Shown: positions 1-6,009 of the stretch, one piece after another
Layout: every line of letters starts with the position of its first letter
Numbering within the stretch: the first letter of the stretch is position 1
From: JAISST01 sp050434145
GTDB taxonomy: Bacteria > Fusobacteriota > Fusobacteriia > Fusobacteriales > Fusobacteriaceae
Length of the DNA stretch: 7,268 bases
Direction: 5' to 3'
Assembly: GCF_050434145.1 (NCBI RefSeq)
Contig: NZ_JBNPVX010000065.1
Location: forward strand, 1-7,268
The notes under the pieces: model-generated
The model's database searches: none
The model's input: only the letters and a program-made list of their open reading frames with translations
What the model was told of the DNA's origin: nothing
Program-made: the position numbers and the translations under genes

Positions 1-187
1 ACCACCATTGAATATTACTTTTCCTTTACCATCTCTTGCATTATAGCCTGTATTAGGGTATATTGTAAAGTTTAATCCTATTGTTGTTTCTTTTCTTATA
101 TCTTTCAAGTCTTCATATTCATAATCTTTTGCATTTAGTGCAAAGGTTCCATCTACTATTGAACCAATCTGAGTCAGTTTTTCTCCT
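1..187 (-). pseudogene. Hemagglutinin fragment running off the left edge
   Basis: The frame is open from element copy 1 to the window edge with GEKLTQIGSIVDGTFALNAK, DYEYEDLKDIRKETTIGLNF and YPNTGYNARDGKGKVIFNGG. This is typical of the late hemagglutinin-repeat region of fusobacterial CdiA-like proteins. It is part of the broken gene at 945-291 and probably continues into another toxin tip outside the window. Confidence 0.65.
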
Positions 188-290
188 GCATCAGCTCCTC
201 CTGCTGCTCTCTTCGTTCGCTGTCGGAGAGGCATCCTATCCACATAAGCAAAACTCATATCTTCGACATTTCATTTTGCTAAGTGGCTAG
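188..290 (-). repeat. Two-hairpin palindromic element, copy 1 (second subtype)
   Basis: The long hairpin is 236-290: CTATCCAC/GTGGCTAG ends, GCAAAA/TTTTGC stem, and a weaker inner stem ATATC/GACAT with one mismatch. The second segment (188-235) includes CTCCTCC against GGAGAGG. The CTATCC end groups it with copy 5. Confidence 0.75.
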
Positions 291-330
291 AAAAATTGAC
301 CACCATCTGCTTTAAAGATTGTTGAGTCAT
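291..330 (-). pseudogene. Short hemagglutinin remnant between two elements
   Basis: Encodes NDSTIFKADGGQF, consistent with a beta-helix strand of the same protein, between element copies 2 and 1. Confidence 0.5.
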
Positions 331-421
331 TCCTGTGGCTCACTTTGTTCGCTGCTGTCATGACATAGCAGCTACCTAGTAAAAATTCATGTCTACGACA
401 CTCATTTTTCCAAGTAGCTAC
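331..421 (-). repeat. Two-hairpin palindromic element, copy 2
   Basis: The long hairpin is 368-421: GCAGCTAC pairs with GTAGCTAC (one G-U), then AAAAAT/ATTTTT, inner TGTC/GACA with a three-base loop. Linker TATGTC. The second segment is shorter and less clearly paired than in other copies. It is a divergent copy in the same orientation and supplies the stop of the preceding fragment. Confidence 0.75.
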
Positions 422-945
422 GAACTTGTTGTTACTTTACTCTCTATTTTTGTTTGGCTATAGTTTCCTGAGACTGAATTAACCTGTGGTTTTGATTGCG
501 AGCTTAATCCTAAGCCAAAACCACTTGAACCACCTTTGTATTCGTCCTGTAAGCTTTCTATCCAAGTACTTCCTGCTACTTGTCCACTGATTGAACCTGT
601 AGAAATATCTGCTCCTTTGATTATTAAATCTCCTCCCACATCATAATGGGTATTTCCGCCTACAGATATACTACTATTAGTATAGTTTACTCCTTCTCCC
701 CAATTCTTACTTTGGTTATATCCTAAATCCATTGAGCCATTTGGATTGGCAAAAGGATTTACCATCCCTTTACTGTCCAATGTACTTGTTGTTAATCCTA
801 TACTGAACCACTTGATTTGCCATTTTCTTCAAAGGTGTTTTTTCCTGCTTCTATTAAAATATTGCCTTTTATATTATAGTCTAAATTTTACTTCCTACTG
901 AAAAGTTTCCTTACCTAAGTATTTTCTTTTGCTATTACATATTTT
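418..945 (-). pseudogene. Decayed hemagglutinin fragment of the next module
   Basis: From about 945 the sequence reads, in pieces, SLKYVIAKENT, then FSVGS, then LDYNIKGNILIEAGKNTFEE. At least two frame changes separate these, one near 885 and one near 800, where GTATAGGATTA carries two extra bases relative to GTA GGA TTA. From 780 the frame is clean for 120 codons: NPFANPNGSMDLGYNQSKNW, SSISVGGNTHYDVGGDLIIK, GSTWIESLQDEYKGGSSGFG and SQSKPQVNSVSGNYSQTKIE. The stop at 418-420 lies in element copy 2. The Asp-Val-Gly-Gly-Asp-Leu and Ser-Ser-Gly-Phe-Gly repeats match the fragment at 4375-4731 in style, so this is a second copy region of the same protein class. Confidence 0.75.
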
Positions 946-1082
946 AAGCTATTATTAACATTTCTCTTTCTACCACAATATTTATTAATATTATATAGTT
1001 GATGTCTTTTATTGTTCCAAAATTTTCTATACAACTTTTATAAATGACCTCAAATCACTTTCATATATCCAATTAAACTATC

Positions 1083-1333
1083 TTAAAATACAATATCTGT
1101 ATTTTGTTTTATTTCTTCCACTGATATGTTATGATTTGCAGATATTATACTTTCTATGTCAATTATTTCATGTCCATATTCATAAATATGTGTATGTAAT
1201 ACTAACAATTCAAGAGAATCTCATTTATTTATAATTTTAATAACTTCACTTATATTATCTTTTTCTCCAGATAAAGATATGCACATATTCTAAATTCTTT
1301 CAAAAGTTATATATTCTTTGGAAAATCAATCAT
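1083..1333 (-). pseudogene. Degraded small gene, probable lost immunity gene
   Basis: The ATG at 1333-1331 shares one base with the stop of the upstream gene (TAATG), the arrangement of translationally coupled genes. It opens MIDFPK, then appears to lose one A: restoring it gives PKEYITFERI, a stop, NMCISLSGEKDNISEVIKII, a second stop, then DSLELLVLHTHIYEYGHEII and SANHNISVEEIKQNTDIVF, before a stop at 1083. One frameshift and two nonsense codons in an otherwise sensible protein mark it as dead. Decayed sequence in the same frame (DSLIGYMKVI) may continue to about 1020. The family is not recognised. Confidence 0.6.
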
Positions 1334-1830
1334 TAATACGATTTTCTTATTAACTCCAAAAAATAATTTCTAACTTTTTTATTTTCTGATTTATTAATCA
1401 TTTCTTCAAAATCTTTTAAATCAATACCATAGTTATAATTTTTTTTTAATTCCATTAATATTTTTTTTTCAGCAAAAAATATTCCCCAAAAATCCATAAA
1501 AATTGATATACTCCATACATTATTTTTATCATATATTGCATTCTCAAATAATATTGGAGTATCTATATAGCTTTCATAAGATAAAATTTCTTTTCTATTT
1601 ATTTTTCTATTTCCATGTTTCAAAAACTCAATATCAACATTATACACAGCTGAAATTTTATCATTTTTAGTTAAAACATTAAATATTGATTTAAATTGTT
1701 TTTCACTTAAATAAAAACCATCTGTTGGATATATGATAATATGGGCATATATTTTTTCATCATACTTCAAAGGAAAAATTAATTCTTCCTCTTCTACGAA
1801 GCATTTTTCTTTAATTTCTTGATAGATCAT
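1333..1830 (-). CDS. Unrecognised small protein, possible second immunity gene
   Basis: 165 residues from the preferred start (169 from ATG 1842). It is soluble and rich in Lys, Ile, Phe and Tyr, with no membrane segment. I do not recognise the family. Visible features are a beta-rich N-terminal half (EELIFPLKY, YAHIIIYPTDGFYLSEKQF), a central YDKNNVWSISIFMDFWGIFF stretch, and a helical end (DLKDFEEMINKSENKKVRNY). It starts about 56 bases after the DUF2247-like gene, and its stop overlaps the start of a degraded small gene as TAATG. Position in the string of small genes behind a toxin suggests immunity, perhaps an orphan left from a toxin now lost. Confidence 0.7.
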   Translation of the reverse strand: MIYQEIKEKCFVEEEELIFPLKYDEKIYAHIIIYPTDGFYLSEKQFKSIFNVLTKNDKISAVYNVDIEFLKHGNRKINRKEILSYESYIDTPILFENAIYDKNNVWSISIFMDFWGIFFAEKKILMELKKNYNYGIDLKDFEEMINKSENKKVRNYFLELIRKSY

Positions 1831-1835
1831 AATAG

Positions 1836-1840
1836 CCACC
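1836..1840 (-). promoter_or_regulatory. Ribosome binding site choosing the inner start at 1830
   Basis: GGTGG lies five bases before the ATG at 1830. The ATG at 1842, four codons upstream in the same frame, has only AAGAAATA before it, so 1830 is the better start. Confidence 0.5.
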
Positions 1841-1886
1841 ATTATTTCTTAATAAACTTTATTTATATTTTTCATATTATAAAATT

Positions 1887-2405
1887 TTAATTTTCTTTCA
1901 ATTGTTCTTCCAAATATTTTCTTTCTTCTTCTAAATATTTCTTCCAATCAATATACATTTGTTTTTCTCCAGCTTTTCTCAAATTTTTAGCTGGCATATA
2001 TCTTACAAATCCTTCAACTTTATTGGAAAAATCAAAGTCTTCATAAATAACTTCCACCATTCCTAAAGGGTCATCATACTTATCTTTGTTCTCATATAAC
2101 CAACTTAAAATTATGAATAGTGCTTTTTCCATAACTAAAGACTTATTTTTAGATGTATCTTTCTTTAACAGTCTATCAAAAAATGGGTAAATCGCCTGTT
2201 TTTTTATCAATAAAGATAAGCTTATTATATCATCATTATACACTGCATTTTCATCATTTTCTAACACTTTATATGAATGAAGAATTGCTCCTTCATCCGC
2301 CAAATATCCTTCTTCAATAAAAAATTCAATATCACTCCAAGACAGTTCTATTAGATCATGCATATAATCATATGGGATTTTCAAATTAAGTGTATTTCTA
2401 CTCAT
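1887..2405 (-). CDS. DUF2247-like presumed immunity protein
   Basis: A 172-residue, acidic, soluble protein without signal peptide or membrane segment. The opening LSWSDIEFFIEEGYLADEGA, the ALFIILSWLYENKDKYDDPL helix and the conserved-looking VEVIYEDFDFSNKVEGFVRY followed by MP resemble DUF2247, a family often found beside polymorphic toxins as an immunity protein. This is recognised from memory of the pattern. The C-terminus is a charged coiled-coil-like helix (DWKKYLEEERKYLEEQLKEN). It lies directly behind the toxin tip, so it most likely neutralises that toxin in the cytoplasm. Confidence 0.65.
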   Translation of the reverse strand: MSRNTLNLKIPYDYMHDLIELSWSDIEFFIEEGYLADEGAILHSYKVLENDENAVYNDDIISLSLLIKKQAIYPFFDRLLKKDTSKNKSLVMEKALFIILSWLYENKDKYDDPLGMVEVIYEDFDFSNKVEGFVRYMPAKNLRKAGEKQMYIDWKKYLEEERKYLEEQLKEN

Positions 2406-2409
2406 TTAT

Positions 2410-2414
2410 CCTCC
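2410..2414 (-). promoter_or_regulatory. Ribosome binding site of the DUF2247-like gene
   Basis: GGAGG four bases before the ATG at 2405, in the 31-base gap after the toxin stop. This is a strong independent start for the presumed immunity gene. Confidence 0.75.
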
Positions 2415-2436
2415 TTTTCCACAAATATATATTTTT

Positions 2437-3744
2437 CTAATTAGGTTTTCCTGTTATTGTTTTACCAGGTTTAAATAACTGATGAGTTACCTTACCATCT
2501 TTATTAATTATATACTCAAAAATTCCTTTTTTACCATCAACCATTCCTTCAACTTGAAATAAAGTTACTGTTGTTTTATCTCCATTTTTCCATGAAAATA
2601 CTTGCCCTTTGCTTAATTCTTTTTTAGTCAGATAGCTTGCAGCTCTGTGATAATTATCTGCTTTAAGACCTGATTTAATTCTTTCTGCATTTATTATTTT
2701 TTCTGCAACTTTTTTTGTATGATAATTATCATACATAGCTGCTGTCTTATATCTAAGATATGCATTACAAGAGGCCGTTACAAAATTTATAAATTTTTCA
2801 TTGTGTGTTCCTAAAAGAAAAACTGACATATCTTCTGCAAATGATCTTATTTCACCTGATACTAGATCTTTTCCTGTTACTTCAACATAGGTGTCATAGC
2901 ATGCCCAGCCTATCATCACTGGATTCCATGTTCCTATCATCGCACCTTTTGTTGCACCAGAGAACATATTGGATAACAACATTGAATTTGCTTCTCCTGC
3001 TGTAAACTTATGACCTTGCAATGCCATCTTATGGGATTTATACATTGTTAATCCCATCCCAACAAAAGCTCCAGATATTCCACCAATTAATGGATTGTCC
3101 CTCAAATCACCATTAACTCTATCTTTATAATATTGATTTGTTGATGCTTCTATCATTCCTTGAGCATTTATTGTTATTGCTGTTGCTCCTATACTTGAAC
3201 TCCAACCTTTAGATGGTATCTTGGTTAGCATTGATGCTGCTTTTTCATCTACATTTTTGTCTGCATATGTGCCATGCATTCCTTCATGACCTAATTGCTC
3301 TAGCATTTGACTCGAATGTCCAAACCCATCTCCATATGTGTTTATGTAGACAACTCCTTCTTTATCATTTATGGACATACCTGATGCTATATCTTCTGCT
3401 TTTACAAATTTTATATCATAAAAATCTTTTCCATATTCTGCTAGTAATGGTTTTAATAAACCTGCAATCTCTGACATATTGTATTCATCTAAGCCTACTC
3501 CATACTTACCATTAATGTAATGGTCTTCTATTATGTTCTTCAACTTTTCATCTACATCATATGCATAAGCTACTATATTAAATCCATTCTTTCCTAAGTT
3601 ATTTGCCAATTGCCCTAGTACATTTTGACCTAATTCTTTGTTATTTATTCCTTGACCTATTCCCTTAGCTACTTGCGGTACCAATGTTGTTGTCTTCAAG
3701 AAGTCTATTACAAACTGTTGACGTGTACTTTGGTTTAGACTCAC
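2437..3744 (-). CDS. Orphan CdiA-type toxin tip with HExxH-containing pretoxin region
   Basis: A 435-codon frame beginning at a GTG inside element copy 3, with no ribosome site. It is the 3' end of the broken hemagglutinin gene rather than an independent gene. Residues 1-130 are a pretoxin-type region. HEGMH at 153-157 fits the HExxH zinc-peptidase signature, with a possible third ligand at Glu167. Residues 217-235 form a glycine-rich hydrophobic stretch (NPLIGGISGAFVGMGL) that could help translocation. The tip, from about 360, has HRAASYLTKKELSKGQVFSW, a beta-rich middle (GIFEYII) and ends KVTHQLFKPGKTITGKPN. This tip resembles C-terminal toxin domains seen on CdiA proteins, possibly a small RNase, but I do not recognise its named family. 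A DUF2247-like gene follows after 31 bases and is the probable immunity partner. Confidence 0.75.
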   Translation of the reverse strand: MSLNQSTRQQFVIDFLKTTTLVPQVAKGIGQGINNKELGQNVLGQLANNLGKNGFNIVAYAYDVDEKLKNIIEDHYINGKYGVGLDEYNMSEIAGLLKPLLAEYGKDFYDIKFVKAEDIASGMSINDKEGVVYINTYGDGFGHSSQMLEQLGHEGMHGTYADKNVDEKAASMLTKIPSKGWSSSIGATAITINAQGMIEASTNQYYKDRVNGDLRDNPLIGGISGAFVGMGLTMYKSHKMALQGHKFTAGEANSMLLSNMFSGATKGAMIGTWNPVMIGWACYDTYVEVTGKDLVSGEIRSFAEDMSVFLLGTHNEKFINFVTASCNAYLRYKTAAMYDNYHTKKVAEKIINAERIKSGLKADNYHRAASYLTKKELSKGQVFSWKNGDKTTVTLFQVEGMVDGKKGIFEYIINKDGKVTHQLFKPGKTITGKPN

Positions 3745-3835
3745 AGCTGGGCTTCGCTTTGCTCTGCTACGCTGTGAGATAGTGGTCTTCTAGATAATAC
3801 TCAATGCTTCGCATTTCGTTTTATCAAGAAGCCAC
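3741..3835 (-). repeat. Two-hairpin palindromic element, copy 3
   Basis: The long hairpin is 3782-3835: GTGG/CCAC, bulged T, CTTCT/AGAAG, ATAA/TTAT, inner AATGC/GCATT with a three-base loop. The second hairpin is the clearest of the set: TCACAGC (3741-3747) pairs with GCTGTGA (3771-3777), seven perfect pairs. The element places a TAG at 3790-3792 in the toxin frame and contains the only plausible start codon, GTG at 3744, of the downstream toxin frame. Confidence 0.85.
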
Positions 3836-4073
3836 TAATATCTGTATGAAGTGTTGTATCTATTTGTTCTATTTCTTTATCTCTTGTTATTACTTGAGCA
3901 TTGTCCAAAGATGTATTTATTCCTCTTTCTTCAAAATCTACTTTTATTCTGTTCTCATAAGCTATGCTATTTACAAAAGTAGAATTTGTATCTTGTCTTT
4001 TATCTGACATACCAGCCTCAGCTGTTGGCTCACTTCGCTTGCCTACACTTTGACATAGTGGCCTACTAACCAA
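3801..4073 (-). pseudogene. Hemagglutinin remnant leading into the second toxin module
   Basis: An open frame of 90 codons whose first 20 or so and last 11 residues are only element sequence read through. The genuine part, about 4013-3837, is GMSDKRQDTNSTFVNSIAYE through DNAQVITRDKEIEQ to DTTLHTDI. It then runs into element copy 3 and stops at 3801. The toxin frame at 3744 continues with LNQSTRQQFVIDFLK, so the two were one protein before the element interrupted it. Any start codon here lies inside element copy 4 and is unlikely to be used. Confidence 0.7.
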
Positions 4074-4111
4074 ATCTCAAGACATTGTCTTTCGATTTGC
4101 AAAGTAGTCAC
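4015..4111 (-). repeat. Two-hairpin palindromic element, copy 4
   Basis: The long hairpin is 4058-4111: GTGG/TCAC, bulged C, CTACT/AGTAG, an AAAT/ATTT stem, inner AAGAC/GTCTT with a three-base loop. TATGTC linker, then a second segment with AGC/GCT pairing. Its stops separate the remnant before it from the GMSDKRQ coding stretch after it. Confidence 0.8.
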
Positions 4112-4163
4112 TAATATTGAATACTCGCCTGTGGGACTTTCAAATCTGCTGTTATTCCACTTA
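4112..4163 (-). pseudogene. Short hemagglutinin remnant between two elements
   Basis: Encodes GLSGITADLKVPQASIQY between element copies 5 and 4, then meets the TAG at the edge of copy 4. It reads as a continuation of the same beta-helix protein as its neighbours. Confidence 0.55.
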
Positions 4164-4272
4164 GTCCCGCCGCTTCTTACGGCTCTTCACTTCGTGAATC
4201 GCTTCCAGCACGACATACTATCCACCTAAGTAAGTGCTCAATGCTATGCATTTCGACTTACTAAGTGGATAG
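4164..4272 (-). repeat. Two-hairpin palindromic element, copy 5 (second subtype)
   Basis: The long hairpin is 4218-4272 with CTATCCAC/GTGGATAG ends, a stem around AAGTAAGT/ACTTA, and inner AATGC/GCATT with a three-base loop. The linker reads TATGTC on the minus strand. The second segment (4164-4214) is bounded by GTC/GAC and contains two nested small hairpins, TTCAC/GTGAA and GCCG/CGGC. Its ends differ from the GTGGC-type copies, marking a subfamily shared with copy 1. Confidence 0.75.
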
Positions 4273-4330
4273 CAAAAGCCTGCATTTTTGCTATAGTCTT
4301 TGTCTTTTAAGTCATTTACTACCATCTCTT
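4273..4330 (-). pseudogene. Short hemagglutinin remnant between two elements
   Basis: Between element copies 6 and 5 the sequence encodes MVVNDLKDKDYSKNAGF, a natural continuation of VINAKEI in the previous fragment. It has no start or stop of its own and is recognisable only as part of the broken gene. Confidence 0.55.
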
Positions 4331-4418
4331 GCATCGGCTCTCCTTGTTCGCTCTCGCAGCGATGTCGTGGTCTACTAAGCAAGATTCAGACTTCGTCTTT
4401 CACTTGCCAAGTAGCCAC
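4331..4418 (-). repeat. Two-hairpin palindromic element, copy 6
   Basis: The long hairpin is 4367-4418: GTGG/CCAC, bulged T on the plus strand, CTACT/AGTAG, AA/CA mismatch, GCAAG/CTTGC, inner AGAC/GTCT with a three-base loop. The second hairpin closes with GCATCG (4331-4336) against CGATGT (4360-4365). This is a different sequence from the other copies but is still paired. It supplies the stop that ends the preceding hemagglutinin fragment. Confidence 0.8.
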
Positions 4419-4812
4419 GAATTTCTTTTGCATTGATTACCATTGGTGCATTTTCATTCAAACTTCCTATGATTGAACCTGTATTGGTTAGTGTATTACC
4501 CACATTAATAGTGCCACCTTCTCTACCTACTAATGAAGTTTGGTTATTTACCCAAGCTTGTTTTCCTTTACTTTTGCTTCCATTGATACTTCCACTTAAT
4601 GACGATGTTGGATTTTTTACCAAGGTGCTTGGATTAATATTACTTAAAGATAATCCAAAGCCACTACTTTTACTACTTGAGTCCATTTTATCTTGCAGTG
4701 ATTCTACTGTTAGATTTCCACCTATATCCAAGACTAGGTGTTCTCCTTTACATTAGCTCCACTAAATGTTGCATTGCCTACTGTTGTCAGTACAAAGTCT
4801 CCACCTGCGTTA
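4375..4812 (-). pseudogene. Decayed hemagglutinin fragment, middle part, with frameshift
   Basis: Coding sequence resumes after copy 7 with NAGGDFVLTTVGNATFSGAN. It then loses frame near 4742: reading GTAAAGGAGAACACC in the first frame hits a stop, while one extra G would give GEHLVLDIGGNLTVESLQD. The second frame is open from about 4731 and contains KSSGFGLSLSNINPSTLVKN and TINVGNTLTNTGSIIGSLNE, ending in VINAKEI at about 4419. The last 14 residues to the stop at 4375 are encoded by the next palindromic element. The Gly-Gly-Asn-Leu and Asn-Thr-Gly repeats are those of FhaB-type beta-helix proteins. Confidence 0.75.
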
Positions 4813-4912
4813 GCCTCAGCTGGGCATCGCATTCTGCTCTGCTACGCTTTGACATAGTGGTCTACTAAGCAAAACTTCAGTGCTGTGCACTTCATTTTGC
4901 CAAGTAGCCACT
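4813..4912 (-). repeat. Two-hairpin palindromic element, copy 7
   Basis: The long hairpin is 4857-4911: GTGG/CCAC, bulged base, CTACT/AGTAG, a two-by-two mismatch, GCAAAA/TTTTGC, inner AGTGC/GCACT with a three-base loop. After the TATGTC linker, the second segment (about 4813-4853) has AAGC/GCTG-type pairing. It interrupts the hemagglutinin frame between NNTTI and NAGGDFVLTTVGN, and removing 98 or 101 bases would rejoin it. Confidence 0.8.
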
Positions 4913-5432
4913 AATTGTTGTGTTGTTATATTGTACCATATCTGTATTAGATTTGCTATTGCTCATATTAAAGCTACCTGTTACTGATTTTCCTAAGAAG
5001 TCATAACCTAAACTAGCACCTGTTGAGCTGCTCTTTGATTTATTATGATAGGTATCCATACTTGCACCAGCAAAGAAGTTGTCTGCCTTGATTTCTATAT
5101 TCTTGCCTGCATCTATAGTTTGTCCTATAAAGGTAGTCTCAGCTGTGGGCTCACTTAGCTTGCCTACGCTGTGACATCGTGGTCTTCTAAATAATACTCA
5201 ATGCTTTCGCATTTCGTCTTATTAAGAAGCCACAAACATCTCCTTCTGATGATAGTTGAATATTTCCACCTGCTACTAAACTTCCGCCTACTGATGATGA
5301 TTTATTAATGCTAAAGGTGATACAGTCACTTAAATCAAATAGATTATTTAATACTACATCTTTTCTTCCTTACATTCATTTGGCTGTAATTTATGTTGGA
5401 TCTGCTCTAAATATACTTTCTCTATTTAACCA
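4913..5432 (-). pseudogene. Decayed hemagglutinin (CdiA/FhaB-like) fragment, first part
   Basis: Short stretches of beta-helix sequence in shifting frames. WLNRESIFRADPT lies at about 5432-5394, followed by stops. LNNLFDLSDC then leads to KSSSVGGSLVAGGNIQLSSE, ending at 5235. A palindromic element (5134-5233) interrupts. The frame then resumes with FIGQTIDAGKNIEIKADNFF and runs through GASLGYDFLGKSVTGSFNMS to NNTTI at 4913, where the next element begins. The repeating Gly-Asn/Asp-x-hydrophobic pattern is typical of secreted filamentous hemagglutinin repeats. There is no start codon with a ribosome site. This is the 5' remnant of an orphan cdiA-type module whose toxin tip is at 3744-2437. Confidence 0.75.
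5134..5233 (-). repeat. Two-hairpin palindromic element, copy 8
   Basis: The long hairpin is 5179-5233: outer GTGG/CCAC, a single bulged base, CTTCT/AGAAG, an ATAA/TTAT stem, and an inner AATGC/GCATT stem around a four-base loop. A linker close to TATGTC joins it to a second segment (about 5134-5174) with CAGC/GCTG pairing. It is GC-rich against an AT-rich background and contains stops that interrupt the hemagglutinin frame between the GDV and TFIGQ coding stretches. To rejoin the two sides in frame, 97 or 100 bases would have to be skipped. Confidence 0.8.
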
Positions 5433-5450
5433 CTTAATTATAGATGCAGT

Positions 5451-6004
5451 CTATTTATAATTCAAATCTTTCTTTTCTTCATACTCTTTTACTATATCTA
5501 GAAATCCATTTCTCCAACTTAAATTTTTAGCCACTTCTAAACAAGACTTACCAAATTTATTTTTTATTGTATAATCTGACCCTTTTTCAATTAAGTATTT
5601 TAGTGTTTTTTCAATTTCTGATGTAGGAAGTTTGAGGGAACCAATTGCATAATATAGTGGTATTGCTTCATTAAAATCTTGAGTATTAAGATTAACACCA
5701 TGTTCAACTAAAAGTTTTGTTACTTCAAAAAGATAATCTTTATCTGGACGCCAAACTGAGTAATAAAACCAATGTAAAGCATTCATTTTTTTTACCTGTA
5801 TTGGAAAATTTACATCTATTTTTTTTCAATTAAAAATTTCACTATTTCAAATCGTTCATCATAAGGTTCTCCACCATATAGTGCACTAATTAGAACTGTA
5901 TCCATATAAGTGCAATAAATAGAACTGCTATCTTTATTATAGATTTTCATAAATTCCTCATAATTTCCATCGCGTGCAGTGTCATATATTCTTAAATCTA
6001 TCAT
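5451..6004 (-). pseudogene. Ankyrin-repeat immunity protein, copy 2, frameshifted
   Basis: This is a tandem duplicate of the ankyrin immunity gene, about four-fifths identical by eye in its first 60 residues, and it starts 31 bases after copy 1 ends. The frame runs from MIDLRIYDTAR to FLIEKK and stops at 5816. The rest of the protein continues in another frame, from MNALHWFYYSVWRP (ATG at 5786) to the stop at 5451. Comparison with copy 1 places the lesion exactly: both have GAA followed by AAAAAA (an A8 run), then copy 1 has GTAGAT and copy 2 has TAGAT, so one G is missing. Reading one base back on the A8 run would restore KKIDVNFP, parallel to KKVDINLP in copy 1. Downstream codons are otherwise well kept (ankyrin motif VTKLLVEHGVNLNTQD), so the lesion is recent, or tolerated by slippage, or a sequencing error. 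Confidence 0.75.
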
Positions 6005-6009
6005 TATTT

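Noticed and set aside
81..290. Plus-strand open frames here and at 2805-3005, 3213-3515, 3804-4007, 4433-4756, 4677-4868, 6017-6220 and 6602-6811
   Set aside because: They are antisense shadows of minus-strand coding sequence, rich in Leu/His/Phe/Cys without domain signals or good ribosome sites.
946..1082. A further gene between the degraded small gene and the hemagglutinin fragment
   Set aside because: Every frame on the minus strand is broken by stops. Only faint continuations of the flanking pseudogenes can be read.
1843..1886. Promoter with TTGAAA and TATAAT before the 169-codon gene
   Set aside because: The spacing is about 14 bases, too short for a normal promoter, and such matches are expected by chance at this AT content.
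3741..3835. Rho-independent terminators
   Set aside because: The hairpins are strong but have internal mismatches and are not followed by a run of T on the minus strand. Some effect on transcription cannot be excluded.
4015..4111. Small group I/II intron or tRNA-like element
   Set aside because: At about 100 bp with a two-hairpin fold it lacks intron core motifs, and it has neither a cloverleaf nor a CCA-end pattern.
188..5233. CRISPR array
   Set aside because: The repeats are too long, diverge from one another and are unevenly spaced, with coding sequence between them and no cas genes.
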